Origin: a virus
DNA: 56,786 bases
Direction: 5' to 3' (one strand)
IMG/VR virus record: IMGVR_UViG_3300025096_003284
Coordinates: 1-56,786 of that record
In this document: positions 33,598 through 44,568 of the stretch, in pieces
How positions within the stretch are numbered: position 1 is the stretch's first letter
How the letters are laid out: each line of letters begins with the position of its first letter
Notes under the pieces: model-generated
What the model was told of the DNA's origin: nothing
Database searches by the model: none
Seen by the model: only the letters and a program-made list of their open reading frames with translations
Program-made: the position numbers and the translations under genes

Positions 33598-36500
33598 ATG
33601 AGCATTAAGAAATACTTTGAAGTTGCCGAAAACATTCAGTCACTGGCAAACAAAACCTCTAACGATATTTCGGGAGAAGTAGAATCCTCGGGATATCATG
33701 CGCAGGATATCATCAAAGAAGAGAGGTATATTCCTTATGCTGATTTTAAAAAGCCTGAAAACTTTGCCCGGTGGGGTTCTGCTGAAGAATATTATGAATC
33801 TGCCATTAAGAGAATTTATGGTACTTATCCATACGACGGCTCTCTTAAAGAGAGGCTAGAGTGGGAAAATGAGTCCACATATCTAGATCTTTATCTTCTT
33901 GAAGAGCGCTACCCTCGCACAAACGGCTATATTATTCTGTCGGCCGACAGTACCGCGGTCAGCCAGGTTAATGATGGATATGGACGCCCCTCAACCCCGG
34001 AATACATCTTCTTCAGAGGCGGCCCTAACCCCACTACGGGTCAAAGTGACACCCTAGCCGGCCAATTTACTGGTTCTAACTACTATGAGCCGTCGATGAA
34101 CCGGGCCTCTAACTTACAGTATGATCTCGCTTCGCGCGGCACATCGCTAGAATTCTGGCTCAAGAAGGATAACTTCTCTGACCCTAGTGTTACTTCTCGC
34201 GAAGTAATCTTTGATATGTGGAACGGCCAGAATTCCTCATCCGCTGATTATGGGCGCCTGCGCCTGGAGCTTTCCGCCAGTGGTGATAGTGTCCTGGGCG
34301 CAAACCCGTTATTGCTTACAGCATTATCGGGAACGACTGGATTTTATCGGCAGCCTATTGCAGCAAGTACTTTTACTACTTCCTCACTAGCAGATGGAAA
34401 CTGGCACCACTATGCAGTGACAATGAAGTCTGCATCTGCCGGAGTAACTACTAAATTCTATGTGGATGGCCAACTTAATAATACTACTACTTTGGGAACC
34501 GCGGGGATTAATGATATTTCAACACCAGGATTACGGGCTCACATCGGCGCCTTGGTTGACCAAGTCTCAGGTTCCTGGACTACTCCGAGCCCCACACTAG
34601 CCGGCGACGGCAAGCTCGACGCCTCTCTAGACGAATTCCGCTACTGGAAAACACAGCGAACTTCTAAAGACATTGGTCGCTATTGGTTTACACAGGTAGG
34701 AGGCGGTGTTAATACCGACCCGAAGCCATATATTACAACTCAAGAACTAGCAAACACAAATCTGGGCGTTTATTTTAAGTTTAATGAGGGCATTACCGGC
34801 ATAACTAGCACCGACAGCACCGTATTAGATTACTCTGGCCGTTATTCAAATGGTACGTGGACAGGCTATAACGCGAACTCTAGAAACACTGGCTCTGCTA
34901 TTGTTTCGTCTAGTGCTGCAACTCATGAGTTCCTGGACCCTATTATCTATGTTTCACACCCCAAGGTGCAGGCGCTAAAAACAGAACTTCAATTGTCTGG
35001 CTCCACCTATGACGTCGACAATAATGCTGCCATTTACAACAGCATCCCGTCATGGATTAGCGAAGAGGACAGTGAAGGCACCAAGAATGTTAAGTATTTA
35101 ACCCAAATTCTCGGAAGCTATTTTGACACTCTTCATCTTCAGATCGATAATTTAAACACTCTTGGTGAGAAACGCTATGTGAGTGGCAGCTTTGAGAAGC
35201 CAATCCCCTTCGCGGAGAAGCTAGTATCCTCAACAGGTATCGTCGCTCCGAACTTGTTCCTAGATGCGGATGTTTTAGAAAAGCTAGCCGACCGAAGCGA
35301 AGACCGCGTGTATGCGATGTCTTTGCACGATATTAAGAATACGATCTACCAAAACATCTACAATAATATATCTTACATCTATAAGTCAAAGGGGACCGAG
35401 AAAGCCTTCCGTAACCTTATCAGGTGCTTCGGAATTGATGATGAACTTGTTAAATCCAATATGTATGCCAGCAACGTGGAATATGAATTGCGAAACAACA
35501 GGCGCAACACTGTTGTGGCTGACAAATTTATTGATTTTAATACAGAAGACAATCAAGTAGCTACAGTCTTCAACTATCCCAATTCTGCCAACGCCAACTC
35601 AGTTGGTTATATTACTTCGAGTACAAATCTTACAGGAGGATTCTCTACAACCCTAGAAGCAGAGATTATGTTTCCTCTCAAGCCCTCCCAGGAACAGGCG
35701 CAGGGATTTTTTAACACGAACGTGATTAGTTCATCTCTGTTTGGAATGCATGGCGCGATGCCTCACGATGCAAACGACACGACTTGGCTGACAAACCTTG
35801 AAGCTGTCAACTTTCAGGTTTATGCTGTTCGTGACGAATTGTTGTCCGATAATGCTACCTTTGTGCTCACAAGTTCTGGGGATGGTCATATACCGGTCAT
35901 CTCTTCCTCGCTCTACCAAGATGTATATAACAACCAGAGATGGAATCTGTCGGTTCGAATCCGTCCCGAACAGTATCCAGTAAAGGGCCTAGTAGACGGA
36001 GCTAGCTCCAATTACGTAGTTGAACTTCATGGCGTCCAGGCACAAGCCGGGGAAATCATGGAACAGTTTACTGTTTCGGGGAGCATTTCAAGTGCAGGCC
36101 TACCAGCTGCATTTATGACCGGCTCGCGTCGTGCCTACATTGGTGCCCACAGAACCAATATGACAGGCAACGTTTTACAGACTTCCGATGTGAAGGTTAA
36201 TGCTTGTCGGTATTGGCTGGACTATGTCGACGATGAAGCTTTAGCCGGCCATATTCTAGATACGGAGAATCACGGTGCTATGCAGCCGCACCTCTATGCT
36301 TTCCCGTTCCAAACATCAGCGTCTTTCGGCGATGTTAAAAAGATAGACACTTTGATATTCAATTGGGAGTTCCTTACTAACACGGGATCTAGTGCTAGTG
36401 GATATCTTACGGTTGCAGATATTAGTTCTGGATCAGCGCCAAAGACTGGATTGGACACTGGGTTTTCAATTGATAACCTCCTAAACCAGCAGCACACAGC

Positions 36501-39500
36501 ACAAGGACGATTCTTCAAGACCTCATCAACTTCAGCTATCGATAAGGACTTCGTCGTCGCCGCGCGCCTGAATCTCCCCGAGAATGTACAGTCCGAAGAT
36601 ATGGTGAAGGTCCTCAATGCCCAAGAGCAGGATGTGTTTACTTCTGACTCGCGGCCAACCAGCTATTTCTTCGCGTTCGAGAAGAGTATGTATCAGGTTA
36701 TCTCGGAAGAGATGGTTAATTATTTCGCTAACCTTAAGGATTTCAACAACTTAATTGGTGATCAGGTGGAACGATATCGACCTGATTATAAGCAGTTGTC
36801 TTTCATGCGGCAGAAGTTCTTTGAGCAAGTTGGCAACGATAGTCTTGACTTTGATAAGTTCTATGAATTCTATAAGTGGTTCGATAGTTCCCTTTCGTTA
36901 ATGCTCGGACAACTTGTCCCGGCCTCGGCAGACTTTAGTGATAATGTTCGTACCATAATCGAGAATCACGTTCTTGAAAGGCCAAAGTACCAGCAGAAAT
37001 TTCCGTTCCTGCAGCGCAAGGGTGGCGGCGATATTACGAGTTCAGCTGACGGCAATATGGCTGCAGATAGCTCGATGATGTCTTCGCCAGAGGAATTCGC
37101 ACAAGGTACTGCTTTCTTCACAAACACCGCGATGACAAAACGTCAGATTGGCTCTTCGAATACGTCGCAGAACAGGCCGTGGAAGCATTTCCACGCTCCC
37201 CTCGCTCGGAGCGCTCCTTCTGCCAAGTCCATGCTTTTCGATGGCGACAACCCCAGCGAGATTGATATTGGTGCCGATTCTGTTTGGAATCCTCTAGTAG
37301 GACTCGCCGGCGCTGACGCAAAAGCTTTTACTATCTCTGCCTGGATTAAAGCAGATGGAACAACAGGACAAGGAATCGGCTACGGAGTGATATTGGATTT
37401 TGCTGCCTGGGACCGTACCTTCATGATAGATTATTCTTCGTTGCCTTATAGCACTTATAATCTTAAGTATTATATGCGCGGTAGCACCCCCGGCGAGGCT
37501 ACCACCGCCGCCGGCGGCTTGAACAAAGACGTCTGGTATCACGTTGCTGTCACCTATACCGGCGGCACAGCCGGCACAATAACTCTATATGTGGACGGTG
37601 CAGCCGCCACCGACTCGGTCACGACACCCTCTGTTCCCGACGCCATCGGTAGCGGTCATGGTTGCAACATCGGAGTAGATTATGGAGGCAGCGTGGAAGC
37701 CTTCGGCGGCAACATGTGTGATGTCGCCATTTGGGACAAAGCCCTCTCAGCAGCCGAAGTAGTCGAAATTGCCGGCGCAGGCAGACGAGTTAATTTAAGG
37801 GAAGTGAGTGCCGTATCTAATCTTCTGACGTGGTGGATGATGGGTTCGGACCCTCTGGATACTTACAATGGTACAATTTATGATCAGATAGGCGGACGCA
37901 ACGGCGCGGCGGCAGGCTTTAACTCGGCCGCCGATATAGAATTTGACTCTCCAGTAATGAAAAGCCCCTACTATGGTGCTGGACCTGCCAACAAGAACAT
38001 GTACTGGCACCGCTATCTTGAAGAGCGCTCCGGTAGCGCGATGCCATCAGGTGATGCCGCGCGCCAAAGCCTTCTCGGCTCAATTAGAAATACCTTCGAC
38101 CGTCGAGTAAACTCTCCGGTCAAGCTCGCAGTAGAGGGTTACACAGCAATTGGTGGCGTTGGACGGCATCATAACTTCGTAGCCAATTATGTTTTTGAAG
38201 CCGCTGCAGCATGGGGCCGTACGGTTGGTACCAATGCGCCTGTCAATATCCTCCTAGCCCATTCGGGTGGTATAGAAAAACTTCTCGGTACTACCGATGA
38301 ATACTACCCCACCTTTAAGCAGCGCCTAGGATTTAAACTAAACCCAGGAGCAAACAGTGGCAAGGATAATGCCTTTGACGGCAATATGTATGCGCCATTT
38401 AGTCTCTATAGCTCATCGGTGACAACTGGGTATAACGCAGAAGTGGTAACTAACTGGACTGGTAATGTTGAAATTACAAACCTTCACCACGATTTTGTAG
38501 CCGGGACTGATATTCCAATGCAGGGTCCATTCACCGAGAAGTACGTTGGAGGGCGCCAGTATCGCCATACAGCGCTCAACAAGGGCCCGACGCTAGATAC
38601 TGTGGAAACCCGCGCCGAAGGCTTTAGAATCCAGTTTAACGACGTTACAGCCTCTGGTGGTGGAACGTTTAAGAACTCTCTGGCGATTATTCCGCCCAAC
38701 TCGTTAGGCGGCGCCGCTGATTGGTGGAGCCCGCCGACTGCCTATCGCATGCGCACTGCGACCGCAAAGCGCCCGGTTAACATCCGCAACATCAAGATGA
38801 CGACTGGTTCAACGATCATTGGCAACTACGAGAAGAACTATCAGGTAATTAATACGGGAGGACGTACTCTGAACGACCCGTACTTTAAAGATCAATCTTT
38901 CAATTTTGCTTTGTATCCTGAGACGCTGGCAACAAGGGGAAGATTTCCGCTTTATGAGCCCGAGCCTGTTGAGGCCAAATCGATATTGTTTGACGCTAGT
39001 TTGGGGACTGTCGTCTACGACACGGACGACTCCGCCTGGGAGAGTGCGCTAAGTAATGTTTCCACCGACGGCCTTACCATTTCCTTCTGGTTCAATTATA
39101 CGGGTTCCCCTTTAACTACCCCGCGACTGGTTAATCTGGGAACCATCCAATCTGGAATCTTCAAGTTCGATGGATTCAGCATGCGGTTATACTTCGCTGA
39201 CCCTAATTGGGTTCTTTATGCCAACCTCCGTGACCCCACCGCCGCGGCATCCTACGCACAAGGCACCACAGGTCTTGCGGCGGACACCTGGTATCATGCT
39301 ATTATAGAGTTCCCCGCCGGGGCCCTCGACGGGACCGATTCTGAGGTACCGGCGATCTATCTTAATAACTCACTCGAAGTTTTAGCTGGTTCGGATGGCG
39401 CCGCCGACTGGAGTACTCTCGAGGCGCTCGACACTGGCATCAGCCTCGGTGATCACGGCGTGCTCAGCGACCCTTATAATGGCTATTTATGCGACGTGGC

Positions 39501-42500
39501 TATTATTAACAAAAGCATAAATTCGGCCGAGCGCGCTTTGCTTTATAATGATGGAAAGAGAACAAATATTGCTCTAGACGGCCTCGGCGCCAATCTGGTG
39601 GCATACTATCGCCTAGGTAACAAGAGCGTACAGGGGAATGCTGATTCAACCACGGGGGATATCTATAATTCAGTAATCACCAACGACATTCCCAACGCAA
39701 TGCCGAGATACTTTACGAACACCGCTACCAACGGAATCAAGGGACAATCTCCCAGCGCGCTATCGCCGGCGAGCGATTGGCCCGTACTCTTCCGTATACT
39801 CAATAAGCCAACCGCCAACCCTGGCGGCAATCTCAACTTCCTGGTGCCGATGCGAACAGGCTCAGCATCTCAAAAGACTGTTATAGTTAACCGGTTCGCC
39901 GGCAGTGGCTATGAGGTGATGTCTTTAGGATATATGGATCCCGCTCACGAAGAGTTGTCAGTGTACAATGCGCTGCCTTATCACAACCTTGCAATAATTG
40001 ATTACGGTCTCTCAGGCTCGGCATCCGTAGATCCTCTCGCGCCACGGACAATTACAGTTGTCGATCAGCTTGATAAAAACCGAGGCCTCAACCAGCGCGC
40101 CACACTGCATGCAGGAATGTATGGTGTCGACTCCGCGTATGGAGCCATCAATGTTGGCAACACGCGCGTAGACGGCGGCCTGGGCTATCCTGTGACACCT
40201 TCTTGGCACAAGACAAACAGGAACAGGGTCCGTCGCATGGATAACCTCGCAACTGATGACACTCCTGCTGATTATCCGGTAGCAAACAACTTTACTGCGT
40301 CTGTTTATGACAATCTCTACGTCCAGCACGCAATCCCTCGCTCAGAGGCACAATACGCGTGGATTACAGGCTCGATGATCGCTGGTACAACGATCTTTGG
40401 TTTGGATCGGCCTTCTTGTTTCAGTGCGAGCACGTTGAGTCAGCTTGTGACAGCGAGTGATGGACAGGTTGCATTTCAGGCTGCGGGCGCCTGGTCTTTC
40501 GGCGGCCAAGAATCAGGCTTTACTGATGGCCGCGGCATCGTCCCGGTAGATTTTGCTGGATTAAATACTATTATCCTTGAGCCAGTATCGGCGTCATCTC
40601 ACATCCTGGGATATCCTAGAATGCAAAGTACGCCGTTGCTTGATGTACAAGGCAGCAATAATTATCTTAACCAGAGCGACGGATATAATCCTCTTGGCAC
40701 CCAAGGATTCCTCCAGACCGGCCCAATGGTGTCACTTCCGACCCTCGGCTACGCGGGAAGTGCTGGTGTGTTTAATGCCCTCCTTCTTAATCGCAACGGA
40801 CCTTACGGGTGGCCAACATGGAAACAGATTCGCGCCGGCGAAAGCAAGGTTGCCCGCAATCTGCGAAAGAACAGCCTCATCGGCACAGTTGTTCCTCCTC
40901 CCAAGATTGCCAACACAATCGGCGGAAAGCAGGTTAGTTTCATTCAGCCCACTCAGCCAAACAGCTTTGTGGACTTTTATGAAGCACCAATCGAGTCAAG
41001 CAATAACCCCATCTATTTCTACTTTGAGGACAACACTGAAAACTCAGATTCAGACAACAACGTCATTTTGACGGTTCCATATGGCAACCGGCTTGAATAC
41101 TTCTCGAACACGGGCCTCAACAACTATCTTGGGTTGCAGATTGATATGAACAAAGAAACTGCGTATGATGCGGTGGTTGACATTGCAATTTCCAGCTCTC
41201 TCAGCCTAAAGGTTGAATATAGCCAGCGCGTCTATCCTTCGATGGTGAATGCTTATAATGATATAGTCCGCGCGAGGACAACATTTACTATTGCGAATAT
41301 TTGGAGCTCTTTTCGCGACGTTCGAAGTGGCGGCGGCAGAGGAAGATCGATCGGATCGGGCCCAATAAGCGCTTTTCGATTTTCGGGATCGCAGGGGCAG
41401 TTAGTTGCAAGTTCGAGCATTTGGCCCCTTGATGGCCCCAGGCCGAATGTAGGCGGAGGCCCAACCCTCTTAACGTCTTCCATTACTGCTAGCGACGGCG
41501 CCGGCGAACTGATGAACTTCTACAGTAGATGGGCCCATCGCAACACGGGCTCCTACCGCGGAAATCAGAATGAGAATCCATTTATAAATCTCTTAACACA
41601 AAGTTGGGCCGCCCCAACTTATGCATCCCGAGTCCCGGCAGGCTGCGCCGGCAACGACACGCTCGTCAATAGTATGGTCCTCGCTGGGGCTCCTCCGTGG
41701 ATCGCACCTTCTCAGGCTAACAAAGATCCGTATGAAAACTACACGGATTACGCTGACCAGATACGCGCCGCAGCAAAAGATTATTCTATTGTTCCCGAAT
41801 ATAGAGTGAGCCCGCTAATGGACTTGTATGTGAATCGATCCGCCGGCGACTTTTTGTCTACGGCAGCTGACTTCAATCTTACGGGTGCAGCTTATGTCGA
41901 CAGTTCTGTCGATAAATTCTACAGAACATATTCAAACTCAGATTTCCTGAAGTACTTCAAGTATGTAGATGAAGATTTAAACAATCAAAGATCCGGAGAT
42001 CTGAAGATTAAAAGAGATAAGATTTCTCTCAGCTGTGAAGCATTTATAAAGTTTCTCCCCTATAAGGGTTTTTACCCTGCTGAAAGAACTCTGGAGTTGG
42101 CTACTATTTTGTCGAAGTCCTTCGGGCCCCAGCTGGTCTATACACCAAGCCTAAACGGCCAAGGTTACACAGATTTCAGATTTTTCTTTAATCCGCGGTC
42201 TGCCTATAGGATTTTCTTAGAGCCCTTAATGGCCCCGGGGATTTTGTTTAATACGATTAAATCTGGCCTTGCCTGCAGTAATTTTGTATTAACGGAAGGC
42301 AGCGAGCGCTGGAACTGGCTCAAAACCGAGTCAAACTTGCTCCCCACCGCTTCGCAAACGTCTCCGGAGACGAGTTATCCTGAAACTGACCCAAGTGTCG
42401 GCTTGTATTACGGCCTTAATCCCAATGTAGTTACAATGCCGAACCCGGGGGCCAGGGCATCAGGCAGTTCTGCTCGAATTCTGTCTTTGGGATCTTCGTC

Positions 42501-44568
42501 ATCCGGGAGCTATGATTCTGGCCAGAATGATTCGCATAACTTTATGTTGAGAAAGATGCCCTTTGAGGCCATTTATCGTCCCACACAATATTTCAACGCT
42601 AACTTCATCGGGGGCGACAGCCGAGATGCACCTGTCTCCATATATGACACAGCTGCCTCAGGCACTTCAGCATGGATCCCAACGTGGCTTAGTTATGGTG
42701 GATACAACATTGGTATCCCGTGGCAGTCTTCTGTCCTAATGGGGATTCCAACCGTCTATCGAACCTCAGGCCTTGTTGACGTCTCACCAGAACTGGGTGG
42801 TGGTGAGGATTACACCCTGGCAATTGACAATTTTCTGTGTGAGAGTATGAATATGTTTGTCGACGGTGGGGCAAGCTTGGTGTCAGCGCGGCAAGAGAAC
42901 TTTCAAGATCAAGTTGAGGGGCGCATATATACGGGCGTGGTGAAATTGTTCAGGACGCTGACCGGCTCACAAGGAACCAGTGAACCGTTTGAAATGTATA
43001 GTCGTGCAAGCGCTTTTGGGGCCCCGTTGGACGCAAACACACGTAAAACGGCCGAACCCGGCACCGGCGACCACGAGACCGGAACGAAAGGAATATCGTT
43101 CTCTCATGTGACACCCCCTTATTTTGCTGGAGAGAGCTACGTCACATTAACTTATACGGCATCTTATAGTGGACGCCCCGATTTGGATGATATTTTTGCA
43201 CAAATGACGTCTTCCTATTATCGAGATGAATATGTGGAGAATCTCAACGCCGCTAGCGCAGTTGAAAGGGGCACCAACGAAGACATAAGAATGCAGATTA
43301 AAGATAGTGTGAACCTCTTTACCAAGATTCAAGAGGTGCCAGAGGGAACCAACGATCAAAAGTCGCGATGGCTCATTCAACCTAAGTTTGAAACGCCCAT
43401 TTTGAACTTTGCGGGAGTATCGACCGGGTCAGCAATGGTTCCCTCTCACACCAGAACACCAGCCCCTGGATACCCACAGACGGCGAGCGCTAATCAAATT
43501 ACCACCCGCGGCATGTGGCATCAATATGGATCTGTAATTTCATCTTCCAACGCCGGCGTCTTTCTCTCATGCCAAGACAAGCTTTATGACCAACCAACGA
43601 CCGACGGCATAAACTTCAGTCTTAGGCGCCACTCTCTATGGGATCTAGTAGGCATGCCCTCTGGTAAAAACCAGCGCATTGGCAACCCTAAGAATGAGTT
43701 CCTCTTAGAAGAAGCAGTTGTGGCTGTGCCATTTAAGACAGTATCCGGAGCACGACAGTTTATTGGTTTCCCAACTCGATCCCCCACATATAATTATAAA
43801 ACCACACGTACGTGGCACGCGCTGAATGGGGCGATGAACAAATATGTGTTCCCGCCAATTTTTGACTTTATCCGGTTTGAAACAGTAGACCCGGTGCTAA
43901 TGTATGTGTTTGAATTCTCCGCGAAACTCAATCAGAAAGACATCACGGACATCTGGCAGAACTTGCCACCCGATGTGGCTGAACGCTTTGAAGTACAAAA
44001 CGCAGTGGTTGAAGAGAAAGAACTCATTGACTCAATCGTATCCAAGAACCATGACATTGAGTGGATGGTATTCAAGGTTAAGAAGCGCGCAAAGAAGGAC
44101 TTCGAAAAGTTCCGTCGTTCGCTGGTTTCCGAGGCTGATCTGTCAGCATTTCCAGATACCATTAGATCTCCGATGACTTATAACTGGCCCTATGATTACT
44201 GCTCTTTAGTTGAGTTGGCAAAGATTGAAGAGACAGCGACATACGTTTCGACAGATCTCAAGAAAAATGCGCAACTTACTCCGCTGGAGGAGTTGAATAT
44301 AGAGCGAATAACATTCGTTGATGAGGTGGCCATTCCTACGACAATAAGACGACCAACTCGACAGCCACGCCGCCGCAGAAAGCGACGACCGGCACCAAGG
44401 AACCGCCGCACCCGCGGCCGCATAACCCCGACTAGAACTCGACGTCGTAGGCCCCCCACACGTCGACGCAGAGCCACACTGCCCTCCGCGACCTTACCTC
44501 GCCGACGGCGCAGCTCTCGTCGTCGACCCACCCGTTCTCGACGTAGGACCAGAGGAGGCTCCCGATAA
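33598..44568 (+). CDS. Giant baseplate/fibre protein: tail-I-like region, three LamG domains, Arg-rich tail
   Basis: A 3656-residue protein, the largest in the window, in the place held by gp7 in T4. LamG/concanavalin-like domains lie at ~160-365 (SLEFWLKKDN, GNWHHYAVTM), ~1212-1420 (MLFDGDN, FTISAWIKADG, WYHVAVTY) and ~1795-2010 (ILFDASLG, ISFWFNY, WYHAIIEF). Residues ~580-615 (YNNISYIYKSKGTEKAFRNLI) resemble tail protein I/gp7-like wedge segments. LamG domains usually bind glycans, so receptor or host-surface contact is likely. Residues 3582-3656 are extremely arginine-rich. No frameshift is visible across almost 11 kb. Confidence 0.82.
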   Translation: MSIKKYFEVAENIQSLANKTSNDISGEVESSGYHAQDIIKEERYIPYADFKKPENFARWGSAEEYYESAIKRIYGTYPYDGSLKERLEWENESTYLDLYLLEERYPRTNGYIILSADSTAVSQVNDGYGRPSTPEYIFFRGGPNPTTGQSDTLAGQFTGSNYYEPSMNRASNLQYDLASRGTSLEFWLKKDNFSDPSVTSREVIFDMWNGQNSSSADYGRLRLELSASGDSVLGANPLLLTALSGTTGFYRQPIAASTFTTSSLADGNWHHYAVTMKSASAGVTTKFYVDGQLNNTTTLGTAGINDISTPGLRAHIGALVDQVSGSWTTPSPTLAGDGKLDASLDEFRYWKTQRTSKDIGRYWFTQVGGGVNTDPKPYITTQELANTNLGVYFKFNEGITGITSTDSTVLDYSGRYSNGTWTGYNANSRNTGSAIVSSSAATHEFLDPIIYVSHPKVQALKTELQLSGSTYDVDNNAAIYNSIPSWISEEDSEGTKNVKYLTQILGSYFDTLHLQIDNLNTLGEKRYVSGSFEKPIPFAEKLVSSTGIVAPNLFLDADVLEKLADRSEDRVYAMSLHDIKNTIYQNIYNNISYIYKSKGTEKAFRNLIRCFGIDDELVKSNMYASNVEYELRNNRRNTVVADKFIDFNTEDNQVATVFNYPNSANANSVGYITSSTNLTGGFSTTLEAEIMFPLKPSQEQAQGFFNTNVISSSLFGMHGAMPHDANDTTWLTNLEAVNFQVYAVRDELLSDNATFVLTSSGDGHIPVISSSLYQDVYNNQRWNLSVRIRPEQYPVKGLVDGASSNYVVELHGVQAQAGEIMEQFTVSGSISSAGLPAAFMTGSRRAYIGAHRTNMTGNVLQTSDVKVNACRYWLDYVDDEALAGHILDTENHGAMQPHLYAFPFQTSASFGDVKKIDTLIFNWEFLTNTGSSASGYLTVADISSGSAPKTGLDTGFSIDNLLNQQHTAQGRFFKTSSTSAIDKDFVVAARLNLPENVQSEDMVKVLNAQEQDVFTSDSRPTSYFFAFEKSMYQVISEEMVNYFANLKDFNNLIGDQVERYRPDYKQLSFMRQKFFEQVGNDSLDFDKFYEFYKWFDSSLSLMLGQLVPASADFSDNVRTIIENHVLERPKYQQKFPFLQRKGGGDITSSADGNMAADSSMMSSPEEFAQGTAFFTNTAMTKRQIGSSNTSQNRPWKHFHAPLARSAPSAKSMLFDGDNPSEIDIGADSVWNPLVGLAGADAKAFTISAWIKADGTTGQGIGYGVILDFAAWDRTFMIDYSSLPYSTYNLKYYMRGSTPGEATTAAGGLNKDVWYHVAVTYTGGTAGTITLYVDGAAATDSVTTPSVPDAIGSGHGCNIGVDYGGSVEAFGGNMCDVAIWDKALSAAEVVEIAGAGRRVNLREVSAVSNLLTWWMMGSDPLDTYNGTIYDQIGGRNGAAAGFNSAADIEFDSPVMKSPYYGAGPANKNMYWHRYLEERSGSAMPSGDAARQSLLGSIRNTFDRRVNSPVKLAVEGYTAIGGVGRHHNFVANYVFEAAAAWGRTVGTNAPVNILLAHSGGIEKLLGTTDEYYPTFKQRLGFKLNPGANSGKDNAFDGNMYAPFSLYSSSVTTGYNAEVVTNWTGNVEITNLHHDFVAGTDIPMQGPFTEKYVGGRQYRHTALNKGPTLDTVETRAEGFRIQFNDVTASGGGTFKNSLAIIPPNSLGGAADWWSPPTAYRMRTATAKRPVNIRNIKMTTGSTIIGNYEKNYQVINTGGRTLNDPYFKDQSFNFALYPETLATRGRFPLYEPEPVEAKSILFDASLGTVVYDTDDSAWESALSNVSTDGLTISFWFNYTGSPLTTPRLVNLGTIQSGIFKFDGFSMRLYFADPNWVLYANLRDPTAAASYAQGTTGLAADTWYHAIIEFPAGALDGTDSEVPAIYLNNSLEVLAGSDGAADWSTLEALDTGISLGDHGVLSDPYNGYLCDVAIINKSINSAERALLYNDGKRTNIALDGLGANLVAYYRLGNKSVQGNADSTTGDIYNSVITNDIPNAMPRYFTNTATNGIKGQSPSALSPASDWPVLFRILNKPTANPGGNLNFLVPMRTGSASQKTVIVNRFAGSGYEVMSLGYMDPAHEELSVYNALPYHNLAIIDYGLSGSASVDPLAPRTITVVDQLDKNRGLNQRATLHAGMYGVDSAYGAINVGNTRVDGGLGYPVTPSWHKTNRNRVRRMDNLATDDTPADYPVANNFTASVYDNLYVQHAIPRSEAQYAWITGSMIAGTTIFGLDRPSCFSASTLSQLVTASDGQVAFQAAGAWSFGGQESGFTDGRGIVPVDFAGLNTIILEPVSASSHILGYPRMQSTPLLDVQGSNNYLNQSDGYNPLGTQGFLQTGPMVSLPTLGYAGSAGVFNALLLNRNGPYGWPTWKQIRAGESKVARNLRKNSLIGTVVPPPKIANTIGGKQVSFIQPTQPNSFVDFYEAPIESSNNPIYFYFEDNTENSDSDNNVILTVPYGNRLEYFSNTGLNNYLGLQIDMNKETAYDAVVDIAISSSLSLKVEYSQRVYPSMVNAYNDIVRARTTFTIANIWSSFRDVRSGGGRGRSIGSGPISAFRFSGSQGQLVASSSIWPLDGPRPNVGGGPTLLTSSITASDGAGELMNFYSRWAHRNTGSYRGNQNENPFINLLTQSWAAPTYASRVPAGCAGNDTLVNSMVLAGAPPWIAPSQANKDPYENYTDYADQIRAAAKDYSIVPEYRVSPLMDLYVNRSAGDFLSTAADFNLTGAAYVDSSVDKFYRTYSNSDFLKYFKYVDEDLNNQRSGDLKIKRDKISLSCEAFIKFLPYKGFYPAERTLELATILSKSFGPQLVYTPSLNGQGYTDFRFFFNPRSAYRIFLEPLMAPGILFNTIKSGLACSNFVLTEGSERWNWLKTESNLLPTASQTSPETSYPETDPSVGLYYGLNPNVVTMPNPGARASGSSARILSLGSSSSGSYDSGQNDSHNFMLRKMPFEAIYRPTQYFNANFIGGDSRDAPVSIYDTAASGTSAWIPTWLSYGGYNIGIPWQSSVLMGIPTVYRTSGLVDVSPELGGGEDYTLAIDNFLCESMNMFVDGGASLVSARQENFQDQVEGRIYTGVVKLFRTLTGSQGTSEPFEMYSRASAFGAPLDANTRKTAEPGTGDHETGTKGISFSHVTPPYFAGESYVTLTYTASYSGRPDLDDIFAQMTSSYYRDEYVENLNAASAVERGTNEDIRMQIKDSVNLFTKIQEVPEGTNDQKSRWLIQPKFETPILNFAGVSTGSAMVPSHTRTPAPGYPQTASANQITTRGMWHQYGSVISSSNAGVFLSCQDKLYDQPTTDGINFSLRRHSLWDLVGMPSGKNQRIGNPKNEFLLEEAVVAVPFKTVSGARQFIGFPTRSPTYNYKTTRTWHALNGAMNKYVFPPIFDFIRFETVDPVLMYVFEFSAKLNQKDITDIWQNLPPDVAERFEVQNAVVEEKELIDSIVSKNHDIEWMVFKVKKRAKKDFEKFRRSLVSEADLSAFPDTIRSPMTYNWPYDYCSLVELAKIEETATYVSTDLKKNAQLTPLEELNIERITFVDEVAIPTTIRRPTRQPRRRRKRRPAPRNRRTRGRITPTRTRRRRPPTRRRRATLPSATLPRRRRSSRRRPTRSRRRTRGGSR
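44341..44565 (+). other. Arg-rich C-terminal tail of the giant structural protein
   Basis: This stretch codes for the last 75 residues of the giant protein, of which 36 are Arg and none are Asp or Glu. Six different Arg codons are mixed, so it is not a simple DNA repeat. Blocks of three to four Arg are separated by Pro, Thr or Ser. The antisense frame is open only because Arg codons complement to sense codons. Confidence 0.95.

Noticed and set aside
40577-41071. Plus-strand open frame of 164 residues in another frame of the giant structural gene
   Set aside because: It is embedded in the LamG protein gene, with unnatural composition (many Arg, Ser, Leu) and no ribosome-binding site.
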